NCBI GenBank assembly: GCA_963704835.1
Contig: CAVPHW010000025.1
Location: 1 to 64,000, forward strand
DNA length: 64,000 bases
Reading direction: 5' to 3'
Source: GCA-2746605 sp963704835
Lineage (GTDB): Bacteria; Bacteroidota; Ignavibacteria; Ignavibacteriales; Melioribacteraceae
A program made the translations under genes and the position numbers. Positions 8,587-16,589 of this stretch are shown here, piece after piece; position 1 is the first letter of the stretch; each line of letters opens with the position of its first letter. Below the pieces are notes generated by a model, which saw only the letters and a program-made list of their open reading frames with translations, ran no database searches and had not been told where the DNA came from.

Positions 8587-9550
8587 TCAATTAAATCTGT
8601 TTCTATAATCTAACGGTGACATTCCAGCATATTTTTTAAATACATCTCTAAAAGATTTGCTGTCTGAATATCCAACATCATACATTATTTCTGTGACGGT
8701 TTTTCTTCCTTTTTCTAAATCTACTTTAGCAGCCTCCACTTTAACTCTTTGCACGTATTCAATAATTGTATTGGATGTTGCTTTCTTAAATCTTCGTTCA
8801 AAAGTTCTTCTTCCAATATTAAATCGTTCAGCTAAATCATCAATTGTAATTTTATCTTTAAAATTTTCTTCAATAAAATTTTGGGCAGATAAAATCAAAC
8901 TATCCTTATGTTCTTTTTGTCCCTTAAAAATTCTAAACGGTAACTGACTATCTTTTTCAATATCTAGAAGAAAAAATTTGGAAGCCATAATTGCCATTTC
9001 CCTGCTCGTATATTTTTCCACTAAATATAATAGTAAGTTCCAATAAGTAGATGCACCACCGCTCGAGTATAATCCTTTTTCATCTGTAATAATTCTATCT
9101 TCAGCTAACTTTACTTCTGGAAACATATTTCTAAAATCATTTGCAAACAGCCAGTGTGTTGAGCAGCTTTTTCCGTTTAACAATCCGGTTTTAGCCAACA
9201 AAAATGCCCCAACGCAAAGACTCGCAATTTCTGCTCCATTTTTATATTGTTCAATAATAAAAGGTATAAAGTCTTCATTTATTTTTAGAGCAGATTTAAT
9301 ATTTCCACTTATAGGTGGAACTATAACTAAATCTGATTGTCCAGCATTTTTTGTAACAAAATTTGTTTTAAGTGTAACCGAGCCATCATTTAAAATAACT
9401 ATTATCTGTTAAACCAATAAGTTGAACATTAAAGATTTGTTCATGTCCAGCTTCTTTATAGAAATTATTTATAGCCATAAACATATACTGTGTCCCAAAT
9501 ACGGCAGTTGTTACAGCGGTTTCCGGAATTAAAATAAATACATTTTTCAT
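8587..9550 (-). pseudogene. GlxA-type AraC-family regulator, one +1 frameshift
   Basis: The C-terminal frame (8587 to about 9400) carries part of a DJ-1/PfpI-like amidase fold (ASLCVGAFLLAKTGLLNG, with the Cys-containing nucleophile elbow) and then an AraC HTH pair: ITIDDLAERFNIGRRTFERRFKKAT and VTEIMYDVGYSDSKSFRDVFKKYAG. The true start is the ATG at 9550; its frame gives a MKNVFILIPETAV start and reaches HEQIFNVQLIGLTDN before shifting near 9398-9406. The span of 964 bases equals a multiple of three plus one. If functional, it would be a repressor/activator divergent from the adjacent PhnB-like gene, with a 111-base shared promoter region. Confidence 0.82.
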
Positions 9551-9661
9551 TCTGAGAATTTAATTAATTCGCTTGTCGTAATCAACCCGTGAGATTGGCG
9601 TAATTACACATTGTGTTATCACTCACCATTAACTATTTTTGAAATAAAAAAAGGAGATACG

Positions 9662-10117
9662 ATGGCGGAATTAAATTCACAAAAAATAACACCTTACCTT
9701 TGGTATGATAACCAGGCAAAGGAAGCAGCAGAATTTTATTGCTCAATCTTTAAAAACTCAAAAATGATTTCCTCGTCTGAGATGATTGTTGAATTTGAGT
9801 TGGAAGGGCAACATTTTATAGGTCTAAATGGAGGGCCAAAATATAAATTCACCGAGGCTGTTTCATTTTTTATTCTTTGTGATGATCAGACTGAGATGGA
9901 TTATTTGTGGAGTTCATTAACAAAAGATGGTGGTAATGAAGGCATGTGCGGCTGGTGTAAAGACAGATTTGGACTTTCATGGCAGATTGTTCCTAAAAGA
10001 TTTATTGAAATGATGAAAACTGGTACACCGGAACAAATGCAAAGTGTAATAGGCGTAATGATGCCAATGCAAAAAATGATTGTCGCAGATTTTGAAAAAG
10101 CATATAACGGAAAGTGA
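9662..10117 (+). CDS. VOC-family PhnB-like protein
   Basis: A 151-residue PhnB/3-dmu-9-3-mt type glyoxalase-fold protein. Diagnostic segments are ITPYLWYDNQAKEAAEFYCSIF (residues 8-29, in two blocks), the HFIGLNGGPKYKFTEAVSFFI strand, and CGWCKDRFGLSWQIVP. Start ATG 9662 follows AAGGAG by five bases; an upstream in-frame ATG lacks a ribosome site. These proteins are related to fosfomycin/bleomycin-resistance folds, but the PhnB-like group has no proven substrate. It is divergent from the GlxA-type regulator and heads the + strand array. Confidence 0.9.
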   Translation: MAELNSQKITPYLWYDNQAKEAAEFYCSIFKNSKMISSSEMIVEFELEGQHFIGLNGGPKYKFTEAVSFFILCDDQTEMDYLWSSLTKDGGNEGMCGWCKDRFGLSWQIVPKRFIEMMKTGTPEQMQSVIGVMMPMQKMIVADFEKAYNGK

Positions 10118-10231
10118 GCAGTTATTTAAAGATAATTTCAGTTAATAACAAAATTGAACTATAAAAAATTTTAGTAAATAAAACCAAGAAAATTATTTTT
10201 AAAGAACTGTGTAATAAAATTAGAGGATAGA

Positions 10232-10828
10232 ATGAGAAAAATAATTGTTTTATCGTTTATAACATTAGATGGAGTAATGCAAGCACCTGGCGGTCCTGAG
10301 GAAGACACTGAAGGTGGCTTCAAATATGGCGGTTGGGTTGTACCTTATTTTGACGAAGTTGGTGGTAAAGTAATGGAAAAACAGATGAAACCTGCAGATC
10401 TTCTTTTGGGCAGAAAAACATTTGAAATTTTTGCATCCTACTGGCCTGAACACGCAGACAATTGGCCAGGAATCAATGATGTCACAAAATATGTGATGAG
10501 TAATTCTATGGTAAAATCAAATTGGGAAAACTCAGTTTTCCTCAAAAGCTTGGCAGAAATCGAAAAGCTCAAAAACTCAAAGGGTTCTGACCTCCAGGTT
10601 CACGGCAGTGGCAAGCTAATTCAACTGCTGCTTAAGAATGATTTAGTGGACGAACTCTGGCTCAAAATTTACCCGGTGACTCTTGGTAAAGGGAAAAAGT
10701 TGTTTGTCGATGGCGCCATTCCGGCAGCATTTACTATAACAGAGAGTTTGGTTACACCCAGCGGCGTTATTATTGCCAATTACAAGCGGGCTGGAAAAGT
10801 AAAGACAGGTACATTTGAAGATTACTGA
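10232..10828 (+). CDS. dihydrofolate reductase-like (RibD C-terminal) protein
   Basis: A 198-residue protein of the RibD C-terminal / DHFR-like family. It begins IIVLSFITLDGVMQAPGG, has the nucleotide-site LLLGRKTFEIFASYWP, a GSDLQVHGSGKLIQLLL stretch, and ends DELWLKIYPVTLGKGKKLF. Most relatives are predicted NAD(P)H-dependent reductases of unknown substrate; true folate reduction is not implied. It is the first of six DHFR-like genes or remnants in the array, followed nine bases later by one of the remnants. Confidence 0.9.
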   Translation: MRKIIVLSFITLDGVMQAPGGPEEDTEGGFKYGGWVVPYFDEVGGKVMEKQMKPADLLLGRKTFEIFASYWPEHADNWPGINDVTKYVMSNSMVKSNWENSVFLKSLAEIEKLKNSKGSDLQVHGSGKLIQLLLKNDLVDELWLKIYPVTLGKGKKLFVDGAIPAAFTITESLVTPSGVIIANYKRAGKVKTGTFEDY

Positions 10829-10836
10829 GGAATAAA

Positions 10837-10917
10837 ATGAAAAAAATATTAATATCACTTCACACAACACTTGACCGTTATGTAGCAGGACCAAAAAGTG
10901 AGATACCATTTAACTAA
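10837..10917 (+). pseudogene. remnant of a second DHFR-like gene (N-terminus only)
   Basis: A 26-codon open frame begins with the family start (KKILISLHTTLDRYVAGP) and then runs into a stop. No further homologous sequence was found before the next gene. It is the stump of a tandem DHFR-like gene. Confidence 0.65.
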
Positions 10918-11024
10918 AAATTCTGTGATTATTACTTTGCAACCTTTACAGATAGATTTGAAATTGGCTAGATTATAAGTTTTACTAAATAACAACTTTT
11001 TCATCTTCAAGAGAAGAGGTAAAT

Positions 11025-11453
11025 ATGAAATTCAAAACAAAGATTCTGCAATTTGGCAATAATACGGGTATTGAAGTAAGTCCAAAAATTCTTGAAAAAT
11101 TAAGCACAAGCAAAAAGCCTTTGGTGGTCGTAACATTAAATGGCTATAGCTACAGAAGCGCTGTCGGTAAAATGGGTGATAAATTTTTAATTAGCCTGAG
11201 TGCTGAAAATAGAAAAAATGCAAGTGTAAAAGGCGGGGATGAGCTTGAAGTTAATGTCGAGTTAGACAAAGAGCCAAGAACAGTTGAGTTGCATCCGGAT
11301 TTAGAAAAAGCCTTAGATAAGAATGCAAGAGCTGCATATGAAAAATTAGCGCCAAGCAAAAAGAAAGCAATCATGCTTTCCATTAATGACGCTAAAACTG
11401 GAGAAACAAAACAGAAAAGAATTGCTAAAACAATTGAATTATTATTGAAATAA
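11025..11453 (+). CDS. YdeI/OmpD-associated (DUF1905) protein
   Basis: A 142-residue protein with an N-terminal DUF1905 domain (KTKILQFGNNTGIEVSPKILEKL, PLVVVTLNGYSYRSAVGKMG, residues 3-60) and a C-terminal YdeI-type tail (LHPDLEKALDKNARAAYEKLAPSKKK). This two-part layout is usual for proteins annotated as bacteriocin-protection/YdeI-OmpD-associated, whose biochemical role is unproven. It is spaced 23 bases from the next gene, suggesting co-transcription. A broken second copy is at 14432-14630. Confidence 0.88.
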   Translation: MKFKTKILQFGNNTGIEVSPKILEKLSTSKKPLVVVTLNGYSYRSAVGKMGDKFLISLSAENRKNASVKGGDELEVNVELDKEPRTVELHPDLEKALDKNARAAYEKLAPSKKKAIMLSINDAKTGETKQKRIAKTIELLLK

Positions 11454-11476
11454 AAAAAGTAAAAGAAAATAAACAA

Positions 11477-11875
11477 ATGACAAAAACAGAAAAGATAAAA
11501 CAAGCCATAAGAGACTTTATAAAAGGTGGAGATAATAGTGATGTCAATCTGTTAGACAAAGTGTTGCATAAAGACTTTAGAGTAACCAATAATGGTTTTA
11601 TGGGAACCTCAGGCGTTACAATTATTGACAAGCAAAAATACTTGTCAAATATTAGAGAAGGAATTTTTGGAGGACTACCAAGAACTATGACGATAGAAAG
11701 TATTGACGACAGCGAAACTATCGCAATAGTAAAACTGCGTTTGGAAAGTTCTGAAAATTATTTTGTTTCTTATAATTCGTTAGTTTTGGATACTGACAAC
11801 GAATGGAAAATTATAAATAATCTTGCGGTGGTGGAAGCCAAAAAAAACAGAAGAAAAACAACGAATGACAATTAA
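11477..11875 (+). CDS. NTF2-like (putative lumazine-binding type) protein
   Basis: A 132-residue NTF2-fold protein. It shows the helix pair TEKIKQAIRDFIKGGDNSDVNLLDKVLH, the FRVTNN strand, and the terminal NEWKIINNLAVV strand common to lumazine-binding-2 / SnoaL-like proteins. Such proteins bind small molecules or act as small isomerases; nothing here fixes the substrate. It lies nine bases before the next DHFR-like gene and is probably in the same operon. Confidence 0.8.
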   Translation: MTKTEKIKQAIRDFIKGGDNSDVNLLDKVLHKDFRVTNNGFMGTSGVTIIDKQKYLSNIREGIFGGLPRTMTIESIDDSETIAIVKLRLESSENYFVSYNSLVLDTDNEWKIINNLAVVEAKKNRRKTTNDN

Positions 11876-11884
11876 AGAAAAGAT

Positions 11885-12442
11885 ATGAGAAAAGTAATTG
11901 CGGCATTAAATATGACACTTGACGGAATTTGCGACCATACAGCAGGAATTCCAGATGAAGAAATACATCAGCATTATACAGAATTATTAGGACAGGGAGA
12001 CGCGATTCTATACGGCAGAACAACGTATCAACTTATGGAATTTTGGCGAACGTTTTTAGAAAATCCTTCCGAAGAAAAATCAATGAACGACTTTGCCCTA
12101 GCTATTGACAAAATCCCAAAAATTGTTTTTTCTCATACGCTGAAAAATGTAGATTGGGAAAGTGCGGCCATAGCAAAACGCGACTTAAAAGATGAAGTTT
12201 TAGAACTCATGCAATCCCATAACGGAGGGAGTAAAGATATCTTTGTTGGTAGTCGCAGTTTAATTATACAACTAATGAAACTTAACTTGATTGATGAATT
12301 CCAACTATGCATATATCCAATGGTTGAAGGAAAGGGCTTACTGTTGTTTGACAAAATAAAAACCAGAATAAATTTTAGACTTTTAAAGACAAAAACTTTT
12401 GGTTCAGGTGCAGTTGTGCTCTATTACAAGGCGATACGATAG
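11885..12442 (+). CDS. dihydrofolate reductase-like (RibD C-terminal) protein
   Basis: A 185-residue DHFR-like protein with KVIAALNMTLDGICDHTAGIPDEE at the N-terminus (seen in two blocks), AILYGRTTYQLMEFWRTFL in the nucleotide region, KIVFSHTLKNVDWESAAI and the terminal NLIDEFQLCIYPMVEGKGLLLF. It is a different subgroup from the 10232 gene, so the two are not recent duplicates. Substrate unknown. It is closely spaced after the NTF2-like gene. Confidence 0.9.
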   Translation: MRKVIAALNMTLDGICDHTAGIPDEEIHQHYTELLGQGDAILYGRTTYQLMEFWRTFLENPSEEKSMNDFALAIDKIPKIVFSHTLKNVDWESAAIAKRDLKDEVLELMQSHNGGSKDIFVGSRSLIIQLMKLNLIDEFQLCIYPMVEGKGLLLFDKIKTRINFRLLKTKTFGSGAVVLYYKAIR

Positions 12443-12528
12443 TAAACAACTATCTGCTAACAGCGAGAGGTGATTGTAAAACGACCTTGAAAAACCAAAA
12501 ACTGACAAAAAATAAACTAAAAATATAA

Positions 12529-13011
12529 ATGATGAAAAAAAGTAAATTAATGGAAATGCACAATGTTGGTATCGTTGTAGAATCCCTAGATAATGCTGTT
12601 GCTTTTTTTACAGAAATTGGATTGCTACTAGAAGGACGAATGATGGTTGAAGGTGAATGGGCAGGACGTGTAACAGGACTTGGAAATCAATCTGTTGAGA
12701 TTGCAATGATGGTTACACCCGATGGACATTCCAGACTTGAACTATCACAATTTTTTGCGCCTCAAACAATTGCAGACCACAGAAATAATCCAGTAAACTC
12801 ACTTGGCTATCTACGTGTAATGTTCAGGGTCGACAATCTTGACGAACTACTAATTAGACTTGAAAAATTTGGTGCTAAAGTAGTTGAAGAAGTTGTTCAG
12901 TTTGGAGAAACATATCGCCTCTGTTATATACGTGGGGTGGAAGGATTACTAATCGGATTAGCGGAACAGCTCGGTAGTGAAACCGCAACAGATATTTTAG
13001 AAAACCAATAA
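12529..13011 (+). CDS. VOC-family protein (glyoxalase/bleomycin-resistance fold)
   Basis: A 160-residue vicinal-oxygen-chelate protein: MHNVGIVVESLDNAVAFFTEIG opens the first beta-alpha-beta module, with His as probable first metal ligand. A RLELSQF segment supplies a Glu, YLRVMFRVDNLDELLIRLEKFGAKVV opens the second module, and YIRGVEGLLIGLAEQ ends with a Glu. The pattern fits a metal-dependent lyase or dioxygenase-like protein. It ends seven bases before the next gene. Confidence 0.88.
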   Translation: MMKKSKLMEMHNVGIVVESLDNAVAFFTEIGLLLEGRMMVEGEWAGRVTGLGNQSVEIAMMVTPDGHSRLELSQFFAPQTIADHRNNPVNSLGYLRVMFRVDNLDELLIRLEKFGAKVVEEVVQFGETYRLCYIRGVEGLLIGLAEQLGSETATDILENQ

Positions 13012-13018
13012 GAGTAAT

Positions 13019-13399
13019 ATGACAGAAGAACAATTAAAACACCAGTTTCAACAAATTGAAGACAACTTTAATGCAGCTGTAATTTCTAATAGCATTGAAG
13101 AAATCAAGAAATGCATAACAAAGGACTGGGTACTTGTTGACAGTCAAGGTGGAATAATTCCACAAGAGGGATTTTTCAAGGTACTTGATCAAAGACTACT
13201 TTCCCATTCAACTATGACGAAGGAAATTTTACGAGTAAAAGTCTATGGCGACATTGCTTTGGTAACTGGTCGTGGACAAAATACTGGAACTTGGAAAGGA
13301 CAACCATTGGAAGCTGACGAATGGATTACAGATGTTTATAAAAAAGAAAATGACAAGTGGCTTTGTGTATTGACACATTTAACACCAGTAAAAAAGTAA
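13019..13399 (+). CDS. NTF2-like (DUF4440) protein
   Basis: A 126-residue NTF2-fold protein with an N-terminal helix (KHQFQQIEDNFNAAVISNSIEE, two blocks), DWVLVDSQGGIIPQEGFFKVL and a terminal WITDVYKKENDKWLCVLTHLTPV strand pair typical of DUF4440/SnoaL-like-3 proteins. It is tightly packed between the VOC gene (7 bases) and the YjbR gene (8 bases), so the three are probably one transcript. No catalytic residues can be assigned. Confidence 0.85.
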   Translation: MTEEQLKHQFQQIEDNFNAAVISNSIEEIKKCITKDWVLVDSQGGIIPQEGFFKVLDQRLLSHSTMTKEILRVKVYGDIALVTGRGQNTGTWKGQPLEADEWITDVYKKENDKWLCVLTHLTPVKK

Positions 13400-13407
13400 T
13401 TTAAAAA

Positions 13408-13758
13408 ATGGTAACAATTGACACTTTAAGAGAATTGGCACTTTCTTATCCCGAGGCAACAGAAGAACCTCACTTTGAAAAAACATCTTTCAGAGTGAAA
13501 AAGAAAATCTTTGCAACCTATGATGCCATAAAGAAAAGGGCTTGTATTAAACTATCGGAAATTGACCAAGATGTATTTTCATCTGCTGACAAAACAATCA
13601 TTTTCCCAGTGGATAATAAATGGGGCAACCAAGGTTGGACACTCATAGAAATGAACAAAGTGCGTAAAGAATTATTTATTGATGCTTTAACAACAGCATA
13701 TTGTGAAGTAGCACCAAAAAAACTGGCTGACATAGTTAGACCAAGTGACAATGAATAA
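13408..13758 (+). CDS. MmcQ/YjbR-family protein
   Basis: A 116-residue YjbR-fold protein. Family features include LRELALSYPEATEEPHFEKTSFRV, KKIFATYD, IKLSEIDQDVF and the terminal NQGWTLIEMNKV with the ELFIDALTTAY helix. The family has a cyanophage CyaY-like fold and is often annotated as DNA-binding, though evidence is thin. It closes a tight three-gene unit with the VOC and DUF4440 genes. A second, divergent family member lies at 61669. Confidence 0.88.
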   Translation: MVTIDTLRELALSYPEATEEPHFEKTSFRVKKKIFATYDAIKKRACIKLSEIDQDVFSSADKTIIFPVDNKWGNQGWTLIEMNKVRKELFIDALTTAYCEVAPKKLADIVRPSDNE

Positions 13759-13846
13759 AAAACGACGAACCTTAAAAAAGGGGTTAGTTCGGACAGTCCG
13801 TGGTTACCTAAAATTACTGATAACAATACATATAACTTAAAATAAA

Positions 13847-14422
13847 ATGACTACATACAGAAAAATTAATCGCCCCAAAAAAGAAGAATACCCTGTTTAT
13901 TCTCAACATTATTTTGATTTAATAAAAACGGATTCTGATATTCTGCAGGAATTACACGATAATTTTTTTAAGCTAAAAGAATTAATCTATACGCTGCCTG
14001 AAGACAAATTATTATACAGATATGCTGAAGGTAAATGGACTATTAATGAAATATTAGTTCACAATATTGATGACGAAAGGGTTTTTGCCTACAGAGCTAT
14101 ACGATACGCAAGAAACGATAGTACACCATTACACGGATTTGAAGAAAATGATTACGCAAAATATTCTAAAGCAAATGATAGAAGTTTAGATAATATTTTT
14201 GAAGAGTATTGGAGTGTTAGGCTATCTACTTTATTATTATTCCAAAACTTACCTGAAGAAGCTTTTATGAGAAGTGGTGGTGGAATTGATGATGATGGAA
14301 GCATTTATAACATTAGAACTGTCTGGGCATTAGCCTACCACATCACAGGACATGAATTACAACACATAAAGATAATTAAAGAGAGGTATCTAGGAATTGA
14401 AACTGGAAAATTCCCTATATAA
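13847..14422 (+). CDS. DinB-family protein
   Basis: A 191-residue four-helix-bundle DinB-like protein (DinB_2 type). The three metal-ligand His positions are placed as in the family: WTINEILVHNIDDERVF (first His, about residue 72), and ALAYHITGHELQHIKII (two or more His, about residues 165-175). Relatives include thiol transferases using bacillithiol or mycothiol, but many members have no assigned substrate. It follows 88 bases after the YjbR gene, with its own likely promoter. Confidence 0.88.
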   Translation: MTTYRKINRPKKEEYPVYSQHYFDLIKTDSDILQELHDNFFKLKELIYTLPEDKLLYRYAEGKWTINEILVHNIDDERVFAYRAIRYARNDSTPLHGFEENDYAKYSKANDRSLDNIFEEYWSVRLSTLLLFQNLPEEAFMRSGGGIDDDGSIYNIRTVWALAYHITGHELQHIKIIKERYLGIETGKFPI

Positions 14423-14431
14423 AATAACAGA

Positions 14432-14630
14432 AGTTAAAATGGGTGATAAATTTTTGATTTGCCTGAGCTCAGAAAATAGAAAAAATGCAAATGTAAAAGG
14501 TGGAGCTGAGCTTGAAGTTAATGTTGGATTAGACTAAGAGCCTCGAATTGTAGAGTTGCATCCGGATTTAGAAAAAGCTTTAAAAAAGAATGCAAGTGAT
14601 GCATATGAAAAATTAGCGTCAATCAAAAAC
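14432..14630 (+). pseudogene. broken second copy of the YdeI/DUF1905 gene
   Basis: The DNA aligns base for base with 11165-11370 of the intact YdeI-like gene at about four-fifths identity: MGDKF, LSSENRKNANVKGG, and LHPDLEKALKKNASDAYEKLAS are all recognisable. The N-terminal half is missing and an in-frame TAA follows GLD where the intact copy has LDK. It is a decayed duplicate. Confidence 0.85.
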
Positions 14631-14685
14631 AAGAATAAAATATTTAAGTTATTGCGGAATTAATTTATTAAAGGAACGATGAAAC

Positions 14686-15003
14686 ATGAAACAAATATTT
14701 ATAGATAAATTTATTATCCCAGAAAATGCTTTCAAGGAATTTTCAGAAAGAATGAATTATAATAGAAATTTCATCAAAAATATTGAAGGCTTTTTACAGG
14801 ATAAAGTTTATAAAAACATTGGTGAGGAAGGCAACATTATTATAATCACTATTGCCGAATGGAAAGATGAAATTTCATTAAAAAAAGCAAAAGAAATAGT
14901 TCAAAATGAATATTCAAGAATAAATTTTAACCCGCATGAGATGATGACCAGGTTAAATATTAAAATGGAGCGCGGGACTTTTAACGAAATAAAGGATTAT
15001 TAA
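14686..15003 (+). CDS. antibiotic-biosynthesis-monooxygenase-like small protein
   Basis: A 105-residue protein with a ferredoxin-like dimeric alpha-beta barrel look: KQIFIDKFIIPENAFKEFSERM, IKNIEGFLQDKVYKN, IIIITIAEWKDEISLKKAKEIV. The pattern matches ABM-domain proteins (heme-degrading or quinol monooxygenase relatives), but the substrate-defining residues are not distinctive. It ends two bases before the next start, so the two are almost certainly translated together. Confidence 0.7.
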   Translation: MKQIFIDKFIIPENAFKEFSERMNYNRNFIKNIEGFLQDKVYKNIGEEGNIIIITIAEWKDEISLKKAKEIVQNEYSRINFNPHEMMTRLNIKMERGTFNEIKDY

Positions 15004-15005
15004 TT

Positions 15006-15362
15006 ATGCCTCCTACACAACAACAAATAGCAGAAGCCTTTTCCAATGGAAATTTTGAACTTACATTTCCCTATCTCTCTGAGAAAATTACCTGGAATGT
15101 TGTTGGAGAAAATGTATTCAAGGGAAAAGAAAGTGTCATAGCGAATTGTAAACAAACGGCAGATTATTTCAATTCTGTGCAAACCGTATTTAATACGGAT
15201 GAAGTAATTGCAACAAATAATAAAGTTGTTGTAAGTGGCACTGCAGAATTCTTAAGGGATGAGAAACGAATAAATTTTATTTCGGCTTGCGATGTATATG
15301 AATTTAACGACAAGAACGAATTAGAAAAAATTTCTTCCTACTGTATTCCGGAAAAAAAGTAA
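15006..15362 (+). CDS. SnoaL/NTF2-like protein
   Basis: A 118-residue NTF2-fold protein: QQIAEAFSNGNFELTFPYLSEKITWNVVG, VFKGKESVIANCKQTADYF and a SACDVYEFNDKNELEKISSYCIPEK end are typical of SnoaL-like proteins. It has a two-base gap after the ABM-like gene, implying translational coupling. It is the third NTF2-like gene in the array. Confidence 0.85.
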   Translation: MPPTQQQIAEAFSNGNFELTFPYLSEKITWNVVGENVFKGKESVIANCKQTADYFNSVQTVFNTDEVIATNNKVVVSGTAEFLRDEKRINFISACDVYEFNDKNELEKISSYCIPEKK

Positions 15363-15378
15363 AAACGAAAATTTAATA

Positions 15379-15447
15379 ATGGAATTTAAAACAGTTCAAG
15401 ATTTTATTAAAACGTATACCGAAGATACAAAATCGGCACTAAGCTAG
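15379..15447 (+). pseudogene. N-terminal remnant, possibly DUF1801
   Basis: A 22-codon frame reading EFKTVQDFIKTYTEDTKSAL ends in TAG and resembles the first helix of DUF1801 proteins (compare KYIAGFPKAVQKIL at 24105). No continuation was found. The short length keeps confidence low. Confidence 0.4.
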
Positions 15448-15503
15448 GCTGCGATAGCAATTTGGCAAATAGAAGTTTAAAACTTAAAAGAAAAGAGGCA
15501 AAC

Positions 15504-15920
15504 ATGAACAAAACAAAAATCACAATTGAAACAACTGTTTCTGCAGATGCAAAAAAAGTTTGGGATTACTGGACAAAACCTGAACACATTACAAAATGGA
15601 ACTTTGCTTCTGATGATTGGCATTGCCCTTCCGCATCAAACGATATGAGAGTTGGCGGGAAATATTCAGCAAGAATGGAAGCTAAAGATGGCAGCTTTGG
15701 ATTTGACTTTGAAGTAATTTATGATGAAGTGATTGAACATAAAAAAATCAGGTATTCTATGACGGATGGCAGAGAGGCAATTACAAATTTTGAAAAACTA
15801 GGAAGCAAAACAAAAGTTTCTACAACCTTCGATGCTGAAAATGAAAATCCGGTTGAGATGCAAAAAATAGGCTGGCTGGCAATTTTGGATAATTTTAAAA
15901 AATATGTTGAAGCAAACTAA
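15504..15920 (+). CDS. SRPBCC-family (AHSA1-like) protein
   Basis: A 138-residue SRPBCC protein of the activator-of-Hsp90 AHSA1 type. It has TTVSADAKKVWDYWTKPEHI at the N-terminus, WHCPSASNDMRVGGKYSARM, the YDEVIEHKKIRYSM strand and a C-terminal helix GWLAILDNFKKYVE. ATG 15504 is chosen over an upstream in-frame codon because AAAGAGG precedes it and the family begins there. The fold makes a deep hydrophobic ligand pocket; the ligand is unknown. Confidence 0.9.
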   Translation: MNKTKITIETTVSADAKKVWDYWTKPEHITKWNFASDDWHCPSASNDMRVGGKYSARMEAKDGSFGFDFEVIYDEVIEHKKIRYSMTDGREAITNFEKLGSKTKVSTTFDAENENPVEMQKIGWLAILDNFKKYVEAN

Positions 15921-15967
15921 TAAATGAATTTAACAACTATAACTTATAATAATAATTGGAGAACAGT

Positions 15968-16381
15968 ATGTCAAAAATGAATCCCGTAGTACACTTTGAA
16001 ATGCCTTACGAAGACAGAGACCGAATGATTGTATTTTACGAAACTGTATTTGGTTGGAAGATGACCAAACTAGGATCTGAAATGGGGAATTATGTTCTCG
16101 CAAAAACAGCAGAACCAAATGAAAAACATGATTCAATGTATAAGGCTGTTGCAAGGGGCACAATCGGAGGAGGATTTTTCCCGAAAGATCAAGACCCGCC
16201 AAATCAATATCCTTCCGTTGTTATTGATGTTGAGGACATACAAAAATCTATTACTCTCATCAACAATAATGGCGGTAAAGTTTTAGGTGAACCGATGGAT
16301 ATTCCTGGGACGGGAACGTATGTTTCGTTTACAGATACTGAGGGAAACAGAGCAAGCATAATTCAGCCATTGCCGATGTAA
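15968..16381 (+). CDS. VOC-family protein
   Basis: A 137-residue glyoxalase-fold protein: NPVVHFEMPYEDRDRMIVFYETVFGW (two blocks) begins module one. GTIGGGFFPKD is a typical turn. Module two has YPSVVIDVEDIQKSITLINNNGGKVLGEPMDIPGTGTY and ends FTDTEGNRASIIQP. The pattern matches the CC-like VOC group frequent in Bacteroidota resistance clusters. ATG 15968 follows GGAG by nine bases. It lies 47 bases after the SRPBCC gene. Confidence 0.9.
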   Translation: MSKMNPVVHFEMPYEDRDRMIVFYETVFGWKMTKLGSEMGNYVLAKTAEPNEKHDSMYKAVARGTIGGGFFPKDQDPPNQYPSVVIDVEDIQKSITLINNNGGKVLGEPMDIPGTGTYVSFTDTEGNRASIIQPLPM

Positions 16382-16434
16382 TTGATTTATTAATATGTTT
16401 GGTTAATTATTGCAAACTTTGAACAGAAGTTATA

Positions 16435-16566
16435 AAAAACGTTGTAGATGATGGGGAAAATTCTAAATGGTATCAGGAACGTTTAGGTTGTAAAAATAGC
16501 CGCGGAAATGATACCATTCAAATATTTGTTAACCAGAAAGATATTATAATTTTATGTTTGCATTAA
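16435..16566 (+). pseudogene. VOC-family gene remnant
   Basis: An open stretch of 43 codons without a start reads KNVVDDGENSKWYQERLG, GNDTIQIFVNQKDIIILCLH and then stops. The first block is the usual VOC opening (V-D-x-x-x-S-x-x-WYQ-x-x-LG). Both the start and the second half of the fold are absent, so this is a remnant. Confidence 0.6.
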
Positions 16567-16589
16567 TGGAGAGAATACGAACACTCAAA

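Noticed and set aside
12443..13846. Integron cassette array as the origin of the small-gene cluster (CTAACAGCG-like and AAAACGAC-like intergenic bits)
   Set aside because: No tyrosine recombinase, no repeated attC-like palindrome between most genes, and several genes overlap or are only a few bases apart.
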